A stretch of 64,000 bases of DNA from positions 248,001-312,000 of the forward strand of contig NPFB01000005.1 of assembly GCA_014084085.1 (NCBI GenBank), in the 5' to 3' direction. Shown here one piece after another: positions 20,601 to 28,094 of this stretch. Position 1 is the first letter of the stretch. Every line of letters starts with the position of its first letter. The notes under the pieces are model-generated. The model did no database searches. It saw nothing but the letters and a program-made list of their open reading frames with translations, and was not told the DNA's origin. The stretch comes from Hondaea fermentalgiana (taxonomy: Eukaryota > Sar > Bigyra > Thraustochytrida > Thraustochytriidae). The translations under genes were made by a program, and so were the position numbers.

Positions 20601-21298
20601 TGTTCCTCGTCATGGCGAGGGGCTCCTGCTGACGCCCCTGCTCCTTCCCTTCCTACATCGTCGTCTGCTCCATCGCTTTCTGTCCCGTCGCTATCTAAGT
20701 CAATTTTTTGCACCGATTCAGCGTGGCTGCCTGGTCCAGGAACCCTGTACATCTGCCCAAGGTCTGCGCCAGTGTCCTTCTTTTGCGCATCACCTTCATC
20801 GGTCCAGGCGAAAAGCTCTTGGGCAAGGCTGCGCGCCTCGACCACATCAGACTTCTTGATGGACGGATTGCCTAACTTGAGCTCAATGTCGAGCTTTTTG
20901 AGCCCCGCTTCGCCATTGAACCCTTCGAAAAGATCGCTTGCGATGGCTTCGAGCCGCTCGCCGACAGCCTGTTCTTCGTCCGCAGCAAAGCTGGCGCAGA
21001 GCTCCATAAATTTGGTAAACTTCTTGCGCATTGCGGGTTGCGGTTTCTTGCCTCGCTGGAGAGAGTCCCAGGTGAACGAGGCGTGGGCATTGTTGCCTCC
21101 AGGCGCGCCCGCGCCGCCGCTCTGAAGTCGCTTGACGGCCTCCTGAAGCTTCGCTCGCCGCTGCAGAATGAGCTCCGATTGCGAGAGCCTCGCGTCGCCA
21201 TGGCCGCCGTCACCGTTTTCTCGCGCCAGCGCTGAGGCCCTCGACCGCAGGAAGCATGTCAGCCGAGGCGCTCGTTGGTCGTCAAGGCTTACGTCCAT
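14630..21298 (-). CDS. ASCC3/Slh1-type double-cassette Ski2-like helicase
   Basis: 2222-residue protein with two complete helicase cassettes, each followed by a Sec63 module. Cassette 1: Walker A APTGAGKT (about 483-490), DEVH (590-593), SATLPNYRD, GRAGRPQYD. Cassette 2: APTGSGKT near residue 1395, DEIH near 1497, MMGRAGRPQFD. The pairing of GLFFFDNAYRPVPLDQTFIG with LYEPFPVESHLPEFLHNHLN, and the overall length, fit ASCC3 (ribosome quality control / ASC-1 complex, also alkylation damage repair) better than the spliceosomal Brr2. Both cassettes look catalytically intact. Residues 1-470 are a poorly conserved, partly acidic N-terminal region. Single exon, the largest gene in the window. Plus-strand open frames opposite it are shadows. 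Confidence 0.92.
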   Translation of the reverse strand: MDVSLDDQRAPRLTCFLRSRASALARENGDGGHGDARLSQSELILQRRAKLQEAVKRLQSGGAGAPGGNNAHASFTWDSLQRGKKPQPAMRKKFTKFMELCASFAADEEQAVGERLEAIASDLFEGFNGEAGLKKLDIELKLGNPSIKKSDVVEARSLAQELFAWTDEGDAQKKDTGADLGQMYRVPGPGSHAESVQKIDLDSDGTESDGADDDVGREGAGASAGAPRHDEEQAFPQGENPVRWLEEQCMLHVSKLDQGNAMNGADLAASIRALLSSDASSDELQGQLFDLLGMSEGTFELIASLLAKRSALAIGDSGSPSSQSATAPASRASNVQHTGASASGFVMPAFAPSSRSSATGGRNNITVRMDASDPAERNARKLALPVLQNGSRPAGTREEHMTMDRITGPGADAEGDEGKGRYVQVEVPAPKKKFRPDDDARVPISAFGSLAQVAFEGIPSLNRLQSAVFTMAYHTNHNLLVCAPTGAGKTNVAMTAVVREIEQHAEDIHAVKIIYVAPMKALAQEVVDKFGQRLKPLGIKVRELTGDMQLTRTEIEKTQVIVTTPEKWDVITRKSGDGTLVEAVGLLIIDEVHLIGEDRGPVIESLVARTLRLVEQKQRMVRIVGLSATLPNYRDAAEFLRVDPLNGLFFFDNAYRPVPLDQTFIGVIEKNVQKKLAMYNDIAFEKAVDSIRRGHQVMIFVHSRKDTGKTARALLEAAQKKAVGIFETAERVINKKSRDLFAKDVAKSKSGEVRELFQSGIGVHHAGMLRADRSLTEKMFAKQAISVLCCTATLAWGVNLPVHTVIIKGTQIYVAEKGGLVELNMQDVFQCFGRAGRPQYDTRGEAVLITEKDQLNRYLSMLNHALPLESQLDKHLPDALNAEIVSGTVTNLEEAAEWLSYTFLHIRMMRNPVRYGITHKELQEDPTLLRRRAELIVSAARELDRARMSRFALGPRTAVAMGRSAVPDLQAPFGVTDLGRVASHYYIGHGTIEEFNTKLRPGLTDAQVLDLLCHASEFDNLKVREEEISELGKLRKSACAVDVLSPADSPRGKACILLQTYITRSFVRNFTLSSDMSYISQNMGRIARAVFEIVLKKRWSGMSEKMLAICTALDKRCWWPPYAHPLRQFVPQFFAAEMVKKLEDRGDSCSLENLVEMDGGEINSMLRHQHLGQKVLRVCRHVPYLQVEAHLQPLTRTILRVSLDIFPDFDWNDRVHGAAQSFWFWVDDQNSEWIYHAERFTLRKADWKAARHLNSENHLPGADGDLDGEDGSGATESKMHPALAALALQNSSSTRREFTIPIFEPLPPQYYLRIFSDTWFGSEAVVPLTLDKLVLPAKVKQHTDLLALAPLPRSALHDDAFERMYARKFSHFNPIQTQIFHVMYHTDENVLLGAPTGSGKTISSELALLRVFKQYPKQKVVYIAPLKALVAERSKEWQETLGKQLNKRVVEFTGDVTPDPGVLRRADVLITTPEKWDGASRMWQDRSYVKQVRLVIIDEIHLLGEERGAVLEVIVTRMRYIAETTGHPVRIVGLSTALANAHDLASWLGIRNEVGLYNFRPAVRPVPLEAHIHGFPGKHYCPRMATMTKPAYQAILTHSPTKPVLIFVASRRQTRITSMDLISLCASSDNPRRFLHMDAQDMDAIIQSGIDDETLRHTLAFGIGIHHAGLSARNRDIVEELFVNGKIQILVCTSTLAWGVNFPAHLVVIKGTEYYDAKTKRYQPFPVTDVLQMMGRAGRPQFDQEGVAMIFVEESLKDFYKKFLYEPFPVESHLPEFLHNHLNAEIAAGSITNEREALDYLSWTYFFRRLPANPSYYGLDSADTDAVALFLIRLVRQILADLGRAGCLRLEEHKGLAMGGQRGTWNTETSVTNKTDKEILDKNLSNVNIAPTRGGKTAAFYYLDYRTVALFSSFVRERRNKRAEDNPAGPVSSVSKLVRKVFETIVSAHEFAEVPVRHNEDLLNRDFSEALPWDPFGVWSAEDPHCKAFLLLQAHCKGVPMPIKDYVGDLRSVFDQSARVVAALIEIAADHGDFEVVRAAMRVSQSCTQARWFSDSALSHLPGVKRSLADELAAKLEGESDSVIDDLLRVAARDLRSLRIPKTAKAALRSIPLFAVSGTIEDSGSMLHLMLEVVNKDEAKADLPRAASLVKIQKHSWWVLVCDAKDRVVHSKHLIGFPQRPVSMRFVCRSDAPPTTVRILSGAMGGLDQEFTLPTASSPPEK

Positions 21299-21584
21299 GG
21301 TCGCTTATGCGCGCCGTCCGCTTTTCTCCACGCAAGCAATCGTGGTCTGCGGAGCAGAGCTAGCTAGCTAGCTAGCTGGCTTGCCAGTGGTGTCACTGTT
21401 GCAAACAAGTGAGAGGAAAGGGTCACGGAACGAGGACCGAACGGGTCACACGCTACGCCAAGGCTGTGGCGTGCTCCCGGGTCGACTCTTCCAAAGAGCT
21501 TACCAGAACTTGGAGCCGTAAAGCACCAATCAAGAACGCGCTAGAATATCTTCGATGGTAAGCTTGATGATGTAAAGATAGATT

Positions 21585-23831
21585 TTACAAGTCGAGATTT
21601 TCATCATGGTAGTAGGGCTCAAGCGCAACATCGTCCATTGCGAGCCAGAGCCGCTGCAGAATAAGCCCCGAGAGAATAGCTGCCAAACTTGCCGGCATAT
21701 CCTTGCAAACTCTCTTGACTGCAGCTCGCGCAATAAAGACCGCAGCGACGGGAGCAGGTGTGATGGCAAGCGAGCTCAGAATGAGTGGAACGGCGACGCC
21801 TGCAACGGTGGTGATATTCAGCGTATTGTTTTCTTGCTTCATCTTGATGCGAACGATGTCCCGGAACTCCTGCTCAAAGAGGTCAGCTTGAGAACCCCAC
21901 TGCGCGTTCCACGAGACACCTGGGGTCTCCATGTGGCGGGAGGTTTCGTTCTCTGTTTCTTCCGAAGATGCATTCGCGCTTTCTTGCGCAAAAGATGTCG
22001 CGTCGGTGCCGTGAAAGGCTACAGGGAGTGCGGCACGCTTGTAGGCACTAAGAACTGCAATTGCAATGTGCGCTTCGTCAACAAAACCGTGTTTGCGAAG
22101 TCGAGCAGCTTTGGCAGACAACTCGGACGAGCTGGCAACAATCTCGACAGCGAGTTTGCGGAACTCGTCTCGTGACAAGTCCTGTGCAGATCTAGATGCC
22201 CCATCTTCCGCATCTGCCGCGCTCTTGCTGCAGTTTGTCATGTTCCCAAGACGCTCAGAAGAACCTTCGTCGCTGCGAGCGCCAGTTTCTTCCTCCTCTA
22301 TGTGATCGCTTTGGCAAGATTCGCTACTGGTCGCTGGAATGTGAAACGTGCCACCTGGAAAAATGGTGTCAGATCGAGCAGCGAATACTTGCTGCGCAAA
22401 GAGGTTCTCAAGGCTCGCTGGTCCCGCAGAGAGGGTCTGCACTTGACTCCACTCTGCAGAGACTGTCTTTGACACTTTTGCATCTTTGAGTTCGCGCAAA
22501 AGTTCTTGATCCATTTGTTCCCTTTGCAACAAACGCAGAGGGGATGCACGGCGCGTGGACATGATTCCAAAAAGAACGCGGTGCAAGAGCTGGTACCAGT
22601 CGAGACTTCGAGAGAGAGGGTTTACTTTCTCGCGAAACGTGTGTCTCGCGCGAGCCACGATACCATTGCGCTTGTGAGCGAGGATCGTGTACGCTTCCCA
22701 GTGCGGATCACCAAATCGCGAGCAGCGGACAATATTGATGTCGAGCGAAAGCGCCCAGGCTGCGCGTCGACCAGGATGCATGGAGACAAGCAAGAGGAAG
22801 GGCCGGATAAGCCCGAGCTTCAGTGCCTTCGTCTTGTAGTTGCTCGCGCGCTCCATGTTGCGGACGCCCATAGCATTGTCATAGGTCGCAGCGCAAGCGC
22901 CTTGAAGCGTAGGCCAGCCGTCGGCCTGCGCTTGAGCAACAATCTTGGCAAACTTGATTTTGTCATCGATGGCTAATTTGTTGAAGCGCCGCTCAAGCCA
23001 GTCGAGCGAGTAACGCTCTGGCGGAAGACTCTCGTCGACGGTTTTTTCTTTTTCGTCCCTCGTCATGAGCGAGTCAGAAGACTCAGTCATTTGTGTTATC
23101 TGATAGCTGAAGACGAGCGGGAACAAAACCGCACGGGTTTCGAAGCGCAAAACTAAATCAATCGTGCATATTTCTTCTCCATCCACAAGTTCCTCATCCT
23201 CTTGGTCATCATCGCCGTCCTTGCCGAGGTCGTCTTTCTCAGAACTGGCATCGCCATCACGCACAGTTTTGGGTGGCACATCGATGACCACGGAAGCTCG
23301 GGCGCGGGTTGAGCGAAGAAGAAGATTTGCGTCAACAGAGCCATCGGAAGTCTTGGCGTTGACGCTAAGTTGGCGAATCGCGTTGCCCGTAAGCTTGCCC
23401 ATGACGCGATGATTTTCGAGTGGGCCCTGCGCGCCTTCTGGGATCCAGACGTCGAGTTTCCATTTTCCAGGGCTAATTTCGCAGACAACCTGCCGGGGCA
23501 TCCCGAGTCGAGCTGACAGTTCTGGCGAAGCAAATGTGCAGGAGGAGCTCATGCTCGAGGCTACGCTCGAAGGATACGGAAGCAAGCTCGTAGTCTGCAC
23601 AGGACTGTCGTGCGGGTTTGCGCGCTGCTCCTGTAGGGGCATCGGCGTGTTGCTCGCTGCGTTCGCTCCGTGCTCGTTGCTGACCGTCGCTACCGGCCCC
23701 TTGCCCTCGCTTGCACTCATAGCTAGCGCCTGCTGCAGGTCTGCTTGCTTGCCAGTGGTCACGCACGGCCTCGCTCGCTCGCCCGCTCGCTCGAGTTCGT
23801 TCTTCGACTCGCCGAACTTGGGACACCGCAT
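21585..23831 (-). CDS. Unknown protein with C-terminal hydrophobic membrane-anchor region
   Basis: 748 residues from the first ATG (23831); the open frame extends 17 codons upstream but opens with TTG. A second plausible start is the ATG at 23720 (MSASEGKG). Not recognised. Residues ~120-270 are beta-rich (CEISPGKWKLDVWIPEG) with an acidic insert; ~275-520 are helical and basic (SLDWLERRFNKLAIDDKIKFAKIV is split by a DDK turn); then a low-complexity linker. The C-terminal ~75 residues carry two hydrophobic stretches (VAGVAVPLILSSLAITPAPV and ASLAAILSGLILQRLWLAM) suggesting a hairpin or double membrane span with a short acidic tail. No catalytic motif is visible. Lies 286 nt upstream of the ASCC3-type gene in the same orientation. 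Confidence 0.7.
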   Translation of the reverse strand: MRCPKFGESKNELERAGERARPCVTTGKQADLQQALAMSASEGKGPVATVSNEHGANAASNTPMPLQEQRANPHDSPVQTTSLLPYPSSVASSMSSSCTFASPELSARLGMPRQVVCEISPGKWKLDVWIPEGAQGPLENHRVMGKLTGNAIRQLSVNAKTSDGSVDANLLLRSTRARASVVIDVPPKTVRDGDASSEKDDLGKDGDDDQEDEELVDGEEICTIDLVLRFETRAVLFPLVFSYQITQMTESSDSLMTRDEKEKTVDESLPPERYSLDWLERRFNKLAIDDKIKFAKIVAQAQADGWPTLQGACAATYDNAMGVRNMERASNYKTKALKLGLIRPFLLLVSMHPGRRAAWALSLDINIVRCSRFGDPHWEAYTILAHKRNGIVARARHTFREKVNPLSRSLDWYQLLHRVLFGIMSTRRASPLRLLQREQMDQELLRELKDAKVSKTVSAEWSQVQTLSAGPASLENLFAQQVFAARSDTIFPGGTFHIPATSSESCQSDHIEEEETGARSDEGSSERLGNMTNCSKSAADAEDGASRSAQDLSRDEFRKLAVEIVASSSELSAKAARLRKHGFVDEAHIAIAVLSAYKRAALPVAFHGTDATSFAQESANASSEETENETSRHMETPGVSWNAQWGSQADLFEQEFRDIVRIKMKQENNTLNITTVAGVAVPLILSSLAITPAPVAAVFIARAAVKRVCKDMPASLAAILSGLILQRLWLAMDDVALEPYYHDENLDL

Positions 23832-24332
23832 GTTGAGAAAAAAGAGGGAAGCGAGACCTCTTTTCTTGTGGATATGAGTCAAATCCTCTCAACGGATCGT
23901 TTTGTTTTTTTCTTTCTTTTCTCGCGGTGAGGATTTCCGCTCTCCAAGGCCGCGCCGCTCCTGGGCCCCGTCCGCGCCGGCTTCGATCATAAGGACGACA
24001 AGCACCCTCTCTCTCTGTTCGCATCGCCAAAATCTTGGCGCGGACCTGCAGCAAGTAGGCCTATAAGTAAGTATGTGAATAATCGGGTAAAGCGAGCAAG
24101 GTGAAAAGGACTCTCGACTTGGCGCAGCACGCAGCAAAACCGCAGAGATTGGTGAGTTTGTCGGAGGTCTGCTCGCGCGCGGTGGGGCGAGTCTTCGGGA
24201 CGCGGCTCGAGGCATACGCACGAAGAGTAGTTTGTCCGCAATCGAGGCAAGGCAAGGTCTGACGTAGCCAATCGTGTTTGAATTTGTCAAAGGAGAAACG
24301 AGCGCACAGGGCAAAGCGCTGTTCCTTGCACC
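23832..24332. other. Divergent promoter region
   Basis: 501 nt between a minus-strand gene (membrane-anchored unknown) and a plus-strand spliced gene. T-rich near 23900-23925, otherwise mixed composition. No gene is supported. Confidence 0.55.
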
Positions 24333-25251
24333 ATGTACACGTCCAAGTACACGGTGAACCCCAAGGCGGATCTGGGTCACCTGTCCATCAATGTGTCTCG
24401 AGACAAGCAAAAGAATGTCTATGTCAGCATGCGCGATAAGAACAGCCGCTACGAAGGCAAGCAGATTTCCCTGCCGCACAAGAACGAGCTTTTTAGCAGC
24501 TTTCCTTTTTACAAGGACGGCAAGGGTGATCCCTACCAGGGACGCAACAGTGAGTGTTTCCTCTATTGACGCGCAAACGTATCGTGATGCTCATGAAAGT
24601 AATAGCTAGGTGCTAACGCGGGCTCTGCAAACTATCACAGGTTATCTTAAGGCTGCCCGGAAGCATGGGTTTGGCTCGAGCGATCCTCCGAAGCGAGATG
24701 AGTTTTCCAACACTATCGCCATTGAGCAGTACCGCGAGGCGATTCGATCGGTAAACAATTCGCAGGCCAAGGCTGCAAAGGCTATTTTGGAAAAGAAGGC
24801 GCTTGAAGGCGGTGGAGATGAGGTGCTGCCTAGTCCTGAGGCAAAGGAGGAAATTGAAGAGTTTTTCGAGTACGATCAGGCTTACTCGGTCAAGCCAGAT
24901 GAGATTGGCAAGGTGCGCACATGGAAACCAATGGTACGTCAACTTTTTCGAAGAGCCTCACTTGCTGAATGCGTTGCACTTTCGAACCTACTCGTTGAAG
25001 CAAAAGTCCCACCACAACATAATACAAATGAGAAAATGTACAGGGAGGGAGAAAGAGAGAGAGAGAGAGAGATCATGATGACTAACAAGCTGCTACACAT
25101 TTCACAGAAGTATGGGTCAATGCGCACGACAAACACCAACTATGGCATGGACTGCCATCAGCCGAACACGAAGAACACAAGTCGACGAACTACCTCCACG
25201 GCGCTCTTTTTCAACAACAATCATCTCACCGTTGGTGACCACGAGCACTAG
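24333..25251 (+). CDS. Spliced unknown protein, possible axonemal/ciliary component (three exons)
   Basis: Exons 24333-24549, 24641-24933 and 25108-25251 give 217 residues ending at TAG. The joins keep frame: the first intron splits a codon after its first base (RN-S-YLKAARKHGFG), the second lies between codons (WKPM then KYGSM). All junctions are GT-AG with CTAAC branch sites. Translation: MYTSKYTVNPKADLGHLSIN, then GFGSSDPPKRDEFSNTIAIE, a helical basic middle, and a C-terminal RTTNTNYGMDC. No enzyme motif, signal peptide or membrane span. Short proteins with YG/TTN-type motifs occur among microtubule inner and ciliary proteins, and the next gene resembles CFAP119, so a flagellar role is suspected but unproven. 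The gene model is firm, the function weak. Confidence 0.7.
24550..24640 (+). other. Intron 1 of the spliced unknown gene
   Basis: 91 nt: donor GTGAGT, branch TGCTAAC (24611-24617), acceptor ATCACAG. Phase 1. It contains in-frame stops, so it must be removed. Confidence 0.85.
24934..25107 (+). other. Intron 2 of the spliced unknown gene (in-frame, no stop)
   Basis: 174 nt: donor GTACGT, branch GACTAAC (25080-25086), acceptor TTTCACAG. It holds an AG dinucleotide run near 25044-25072. Length is 58 codons with no stop in the reading frame, so a retained form would add 58 residues. Confidence 0.82.
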
Positions 25252-25488
25252 GCAGCTGTTCTACGAAGCAAATGATGGAAGCCGCTGGGCCTGACGTGCC
25301 GCCTGATATCTTTTTTCATTGAATAATCGAAACTTTACACCAACACCACAAGTAATGATGTGACTTGACTCGCAACGGATCTATGGCAATGTGTCGAGAA
25401 AAAGCGGTCGGGGATCGCCCAATGACATCTGCAGCTCGCGACTTGGTTCTTGCAAAGCGCTCTCTGCGCGCGCTGTGTGCGCGCCACC

Positions 25489-25941
25489 ATGTTTGACGAG
25501 GCGCTGCTCAGCTCGCGAGACGTGACGTGGTGCAGACAGCATCTTGAGGAAGCTGCCTTGGCAAGCGCGACCGGACCCGCCGCGCAAAGAGACGCGCAAC
25601 CGGCAGACCCAAGTCAACTGCCCACCGAGCTGCTCTTTGAGGCTCTCTGCCTCGCACGGCGTTGCGAATGGTCATGGGAATGCACGCGCGAAACCTTTAT
25701 CATTCTTCTGGAAGTCCTCGCGTTCGAGCGTGACGAGCCTCTATGTACAATGATGCAAAGTTTTGAAAAGTTCAAGCAGCTACTCGTTGTAAAAAGCTGC
25801 GAGCGTCCTCCATGGACGATTGGGCTTTTCACGCCAGAACAAGCCAATGATCTTACCCGCTTCATCCTAGAACACCACTACAAGCACTTTGCAATGCACA
25901 AGCATCTGACAGCCACTCATCGACCAGTGCTGGAACTGTAA
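25489..25941 (+). CDS. CFAP119/CCDC189-like (DUF4464) protein
   Basis: 150 residues from an ATG in an ideal context (GCCACCATG); the open frame upstream begins only with TTG. The compact helical protein with ERPPWTIGLFTPEQA followed by FILEHHYKHFAMHKHL resembles the conserved C-terminal block of CFAP119 (CCDC189, C16orf93), a sperm and cilium protein whose family shows a similar RPP-[FW]S-x-x-[LV]F-[NT]-PEQ pattern followed by a tyrosine/histidine-rich helix. It is shorter than the animal protein and keeps only this core. No signal or membrane segment. 237 nt downstream of the spliced unknown gene on the same strand and convergent with the chromodomain-membrane gene. The assignment is from motif memory, not a search. 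Confidence 0.6.
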   Translation: MFDEALLSSRDVTWCRQHLEEAALASATGPAAQRDAQPADPSQLPTELLFEALCLARRCEWSWECTRETFIILLEVLAFERDEPLCTMMQSFEKFKQLLVVKSCERPPWTIGLFTPEQANDLTRFILEHHYKHFAMHKHLTATHRPVLEL

Positions 25942-26111
25942 CGAGTGACTCATTTTCTTGCTTCCTCTTCGTTATCACTTTCGAAGATCCAGATTTTGCA
26001 GCATACAAAGCGAAAAATGGCGCGCGAATCGTTCATACCCTTACAAACCAGGATAAATCGAAGATGAAGGAAAGTGCCACCGTGTAATAACAGTGAAATA
26101 AAATGCTTTCT

Positions 26112-27545
26112 TTAGGATTTTGATGTAGCTTGCCGAGAGACACGTACCTCCTCGTAAATCGAGGAGGCAGTGGAAGACAAAAGGGCCAGAAGACCAAAAG
26201 CCGTATGAATCAACAAAAATACAAGAGTGTCGTCTCCTGAGCTTGCGGGGGATCCTGAATGAAAGGAGTTTATTGGACGGATATCTTCAAAATGACGGAG
26301 TTTGGCCTTTGTACATACATAGCAGACGCACACCACAAGCTCTGACAAGATGAATAGGTTTAGCTCTTGTGTACGAGAGTTGGGTGTTGGAATGGCCTTG
26401 ACTACAAGTGCAAAGCTGAGACAAAAGTGTGCTGCAGATAGGGCCTTTAGCAAGGGTTTCCTGTGATCTTGTACGCTCTGTATCACAAACAGACCCAACA
26501 CAGTGTATGTGATGACAAGAAAGGCCATTGCAAGCACACGCTCAAGCACGACCAAAGGAGATGTTTTTCGTGTGGGTGTCCTATCCATTACTATGTGGAT
26601 TGCGGCCGGAACAAATACTGCCATACCTCCGAATATCAGCTCCAAAGAATCAACATCAGAAGCATCTCGAAAGAGAAGATTGAAAGCGAAGCAGGCGGTT
26701 GCAATCCCCCGAAAGAGGTTGGCAGGCGACTTTGGGATAGAACAACCAATTCGAAAGAGACAAGCCAAGACAAAGAGACCTGTCAAAATCTCTTGCGCCG
26801 AAGACATGCGTTTCTCATCGGTCAGAAACGAGCAACAAGCAGAAGCGGCTGCAAGTTCGTTTGGATACTCCACTGGTATTTGCAGACGTTTTGCATCCAT
26901 TATCAGAGTGCAAAGCGCGTAGAGATTGAGCTCTTTCATTCCCTCAAAAGTCATGTGCTGGAAAAGTCGTAGCCTTCCTATGACACCGTTGTATGTTCTC
27001 CCGCTTGCAGCCTGTTCCTTTAGCATTGCAAGACAGACTTTAAGGATAACAATTAAAAGGGAACACAGGAACAGTAGGCCGAGCAGTGAATTGTCTCCTG
27101 ACGTCAAGTTGTTCGACATGGACTGTCCCGATTGAACCTCCTGCGAGGTTTGTCCTGCCGAAGACTCTGAGGCATGGTCAGTTTCTTTGACTGGAATCTG
27201 CTCAGAAGAAGAAGAGGGGGGCGACGAGGGCGATACGGATGATGATATCTTCTTGGAGCGAGCCTGCGGGGTTTTGGAACGAGTCCGCCGCTTTCGGCCA
27301 AGTTTGGATCGTGGCGCAGAAGCCGCTTTGAGGGCAGCGTCGTAACTCTCGACTTGCGTCTTGAATCCATCGTAAATGAGGTCTTTGCGCGTCTCCCACG
27401 TGTTGTGTTCGTCGCCGTGATCTTCCCATTTGACGAGGTACTCTTGTACGGTCGCGCCTTTCCGCTTGACCTTGCGTCGGCTCAAAATTTTCTCAATGTG
27501 GACATCCTCGTTGTCGTCGTCGTCGCTCGTTGACTCGTGTCTCAT
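26112..27545 (-). CDS. Chromodomain-polytopic membrane fusion protein, paralogue A
   Basis: 477 residues from the ATG at 27545 (the open frame upstream opens with TTG). Residues ~13-70 form a chromodomain (HIEKILSRRKVK, QEYLVKWEDH, NTWETRKDL). Compared with HP1-type domains the aromatic cage is incomplete: the first aromatic is Val15 and the third His43, only Trp40 remaining. Residues 80-100 are basic (KLGRKRRTRSKTPQARSKK), a likely nuclear localisation or DNA-contact region, then a Ser-rich linker. From ~153 to 462 there are about six to eight hydrophobic spans (for example 154-174, 252-270, 303-320, 336-357, 440-460). The loop DRTPTRK (321-327) is shared with paralogue B. The architecture suggests an integral inner-nuclear-membrane protein with a nucleoplasmic chromatin reader, analogous in plan to lamin B receptor but not homologous by any motif I can see. 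Confidence 0.82.
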   Translation of the reverse strand: MRHESTSDDDDNEDVHIEKILSRRKVKRKGATVQEYLVKWEDHGDEHNTWETRKDLIYDGFKTQVESYDAALKAASAPRSKLGRKRRTRSKTPQARSKKISSSVSPSSPPSSSSEQIPVKETDHASESSAGQTSQEVQSGQSMSNNLTSGDNSLLGLLFLCSLLIVILKVCLAMLKEQAASGRTYNGVIGRLRLFQHMTFEGMKELNLYALCTLIMDAKRLQIPVEYPNELAAASACCSFLTDEKRMSSAQEILTGLFVLACLFRIGCSIPKSPANLFRGIATACFAFNLLFRDASDVDSLELIFGGMAVFVPAAIHIVMDRTPTRKTSPLVVLERVLAMAFLVITYTVLGLFVIQSVQDHRKPLLKALSAAHFCLSFALVVKAIPTPNSRTQELNLFILSELVVCVCYVCTKAKLRHFEDIRPINSFHSGSPASSGDDTLVFLLIHTAFGLLALLSSTASSIYEEVRVSRQATSKS

Positions 27546-28094
27546 GGTTTGAGGCGAGGTTTTCCTCAAAGCGAAGCGAAGAAGGAAAGCAGGACGAGCG
27601 CGCGCCGCGAACAGAGACCCGCGTGAGACGGTCTGTCTTTTCTTTCGCGAGCAACGCGCAGTATCGTTGTGTGGCCAAGGTTAGCTTTTGGATTTCTAGT
27701 TTCTCCAAATCTTCGTTTTTACAGTTAGTTTTCCAAGACGCAGTTCGATAAAGCGATCGACAGCGAAATGGCGTTCTCACGTGCTTAAAGCACTTGGAGC
27801 CTGCAGACTTTACGCCATTTGGCGTATAAGATCATAACTTTAGACAAGAATCTTCTTTTCCGATAATGCTTTGACTCCTCTTAACGTTTATTTTGGTGTA
27901 TAAAAAGAAAGCAATGCAAAAGGGGTACGTGTTGGCCTTGCGCTTGACGCATATTTTCTTGTCGAGATGATCACCCAGTCTACCCAAGCCTAGGCCTAGG
28001 CCTCACGAAGGCATCATCATGCATGGGTTCATCTTTTTGCCTGCCTGCCTGCTTTACTTTCCTTTTTGCGCGCTGTCACAGCTGAAGTAGCACC
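27546..28094. other. Intergenic region between chromodomain-membrane paralogues
   Basis: 549 nt: promoter and leader of paralogue A plus the 3' region of paralogue B. AT-richer around 27830-27920. It includes a CCTAGG-repeat palindromic patch at about 27988-28002. No gene seen. Confidence 0.55.
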
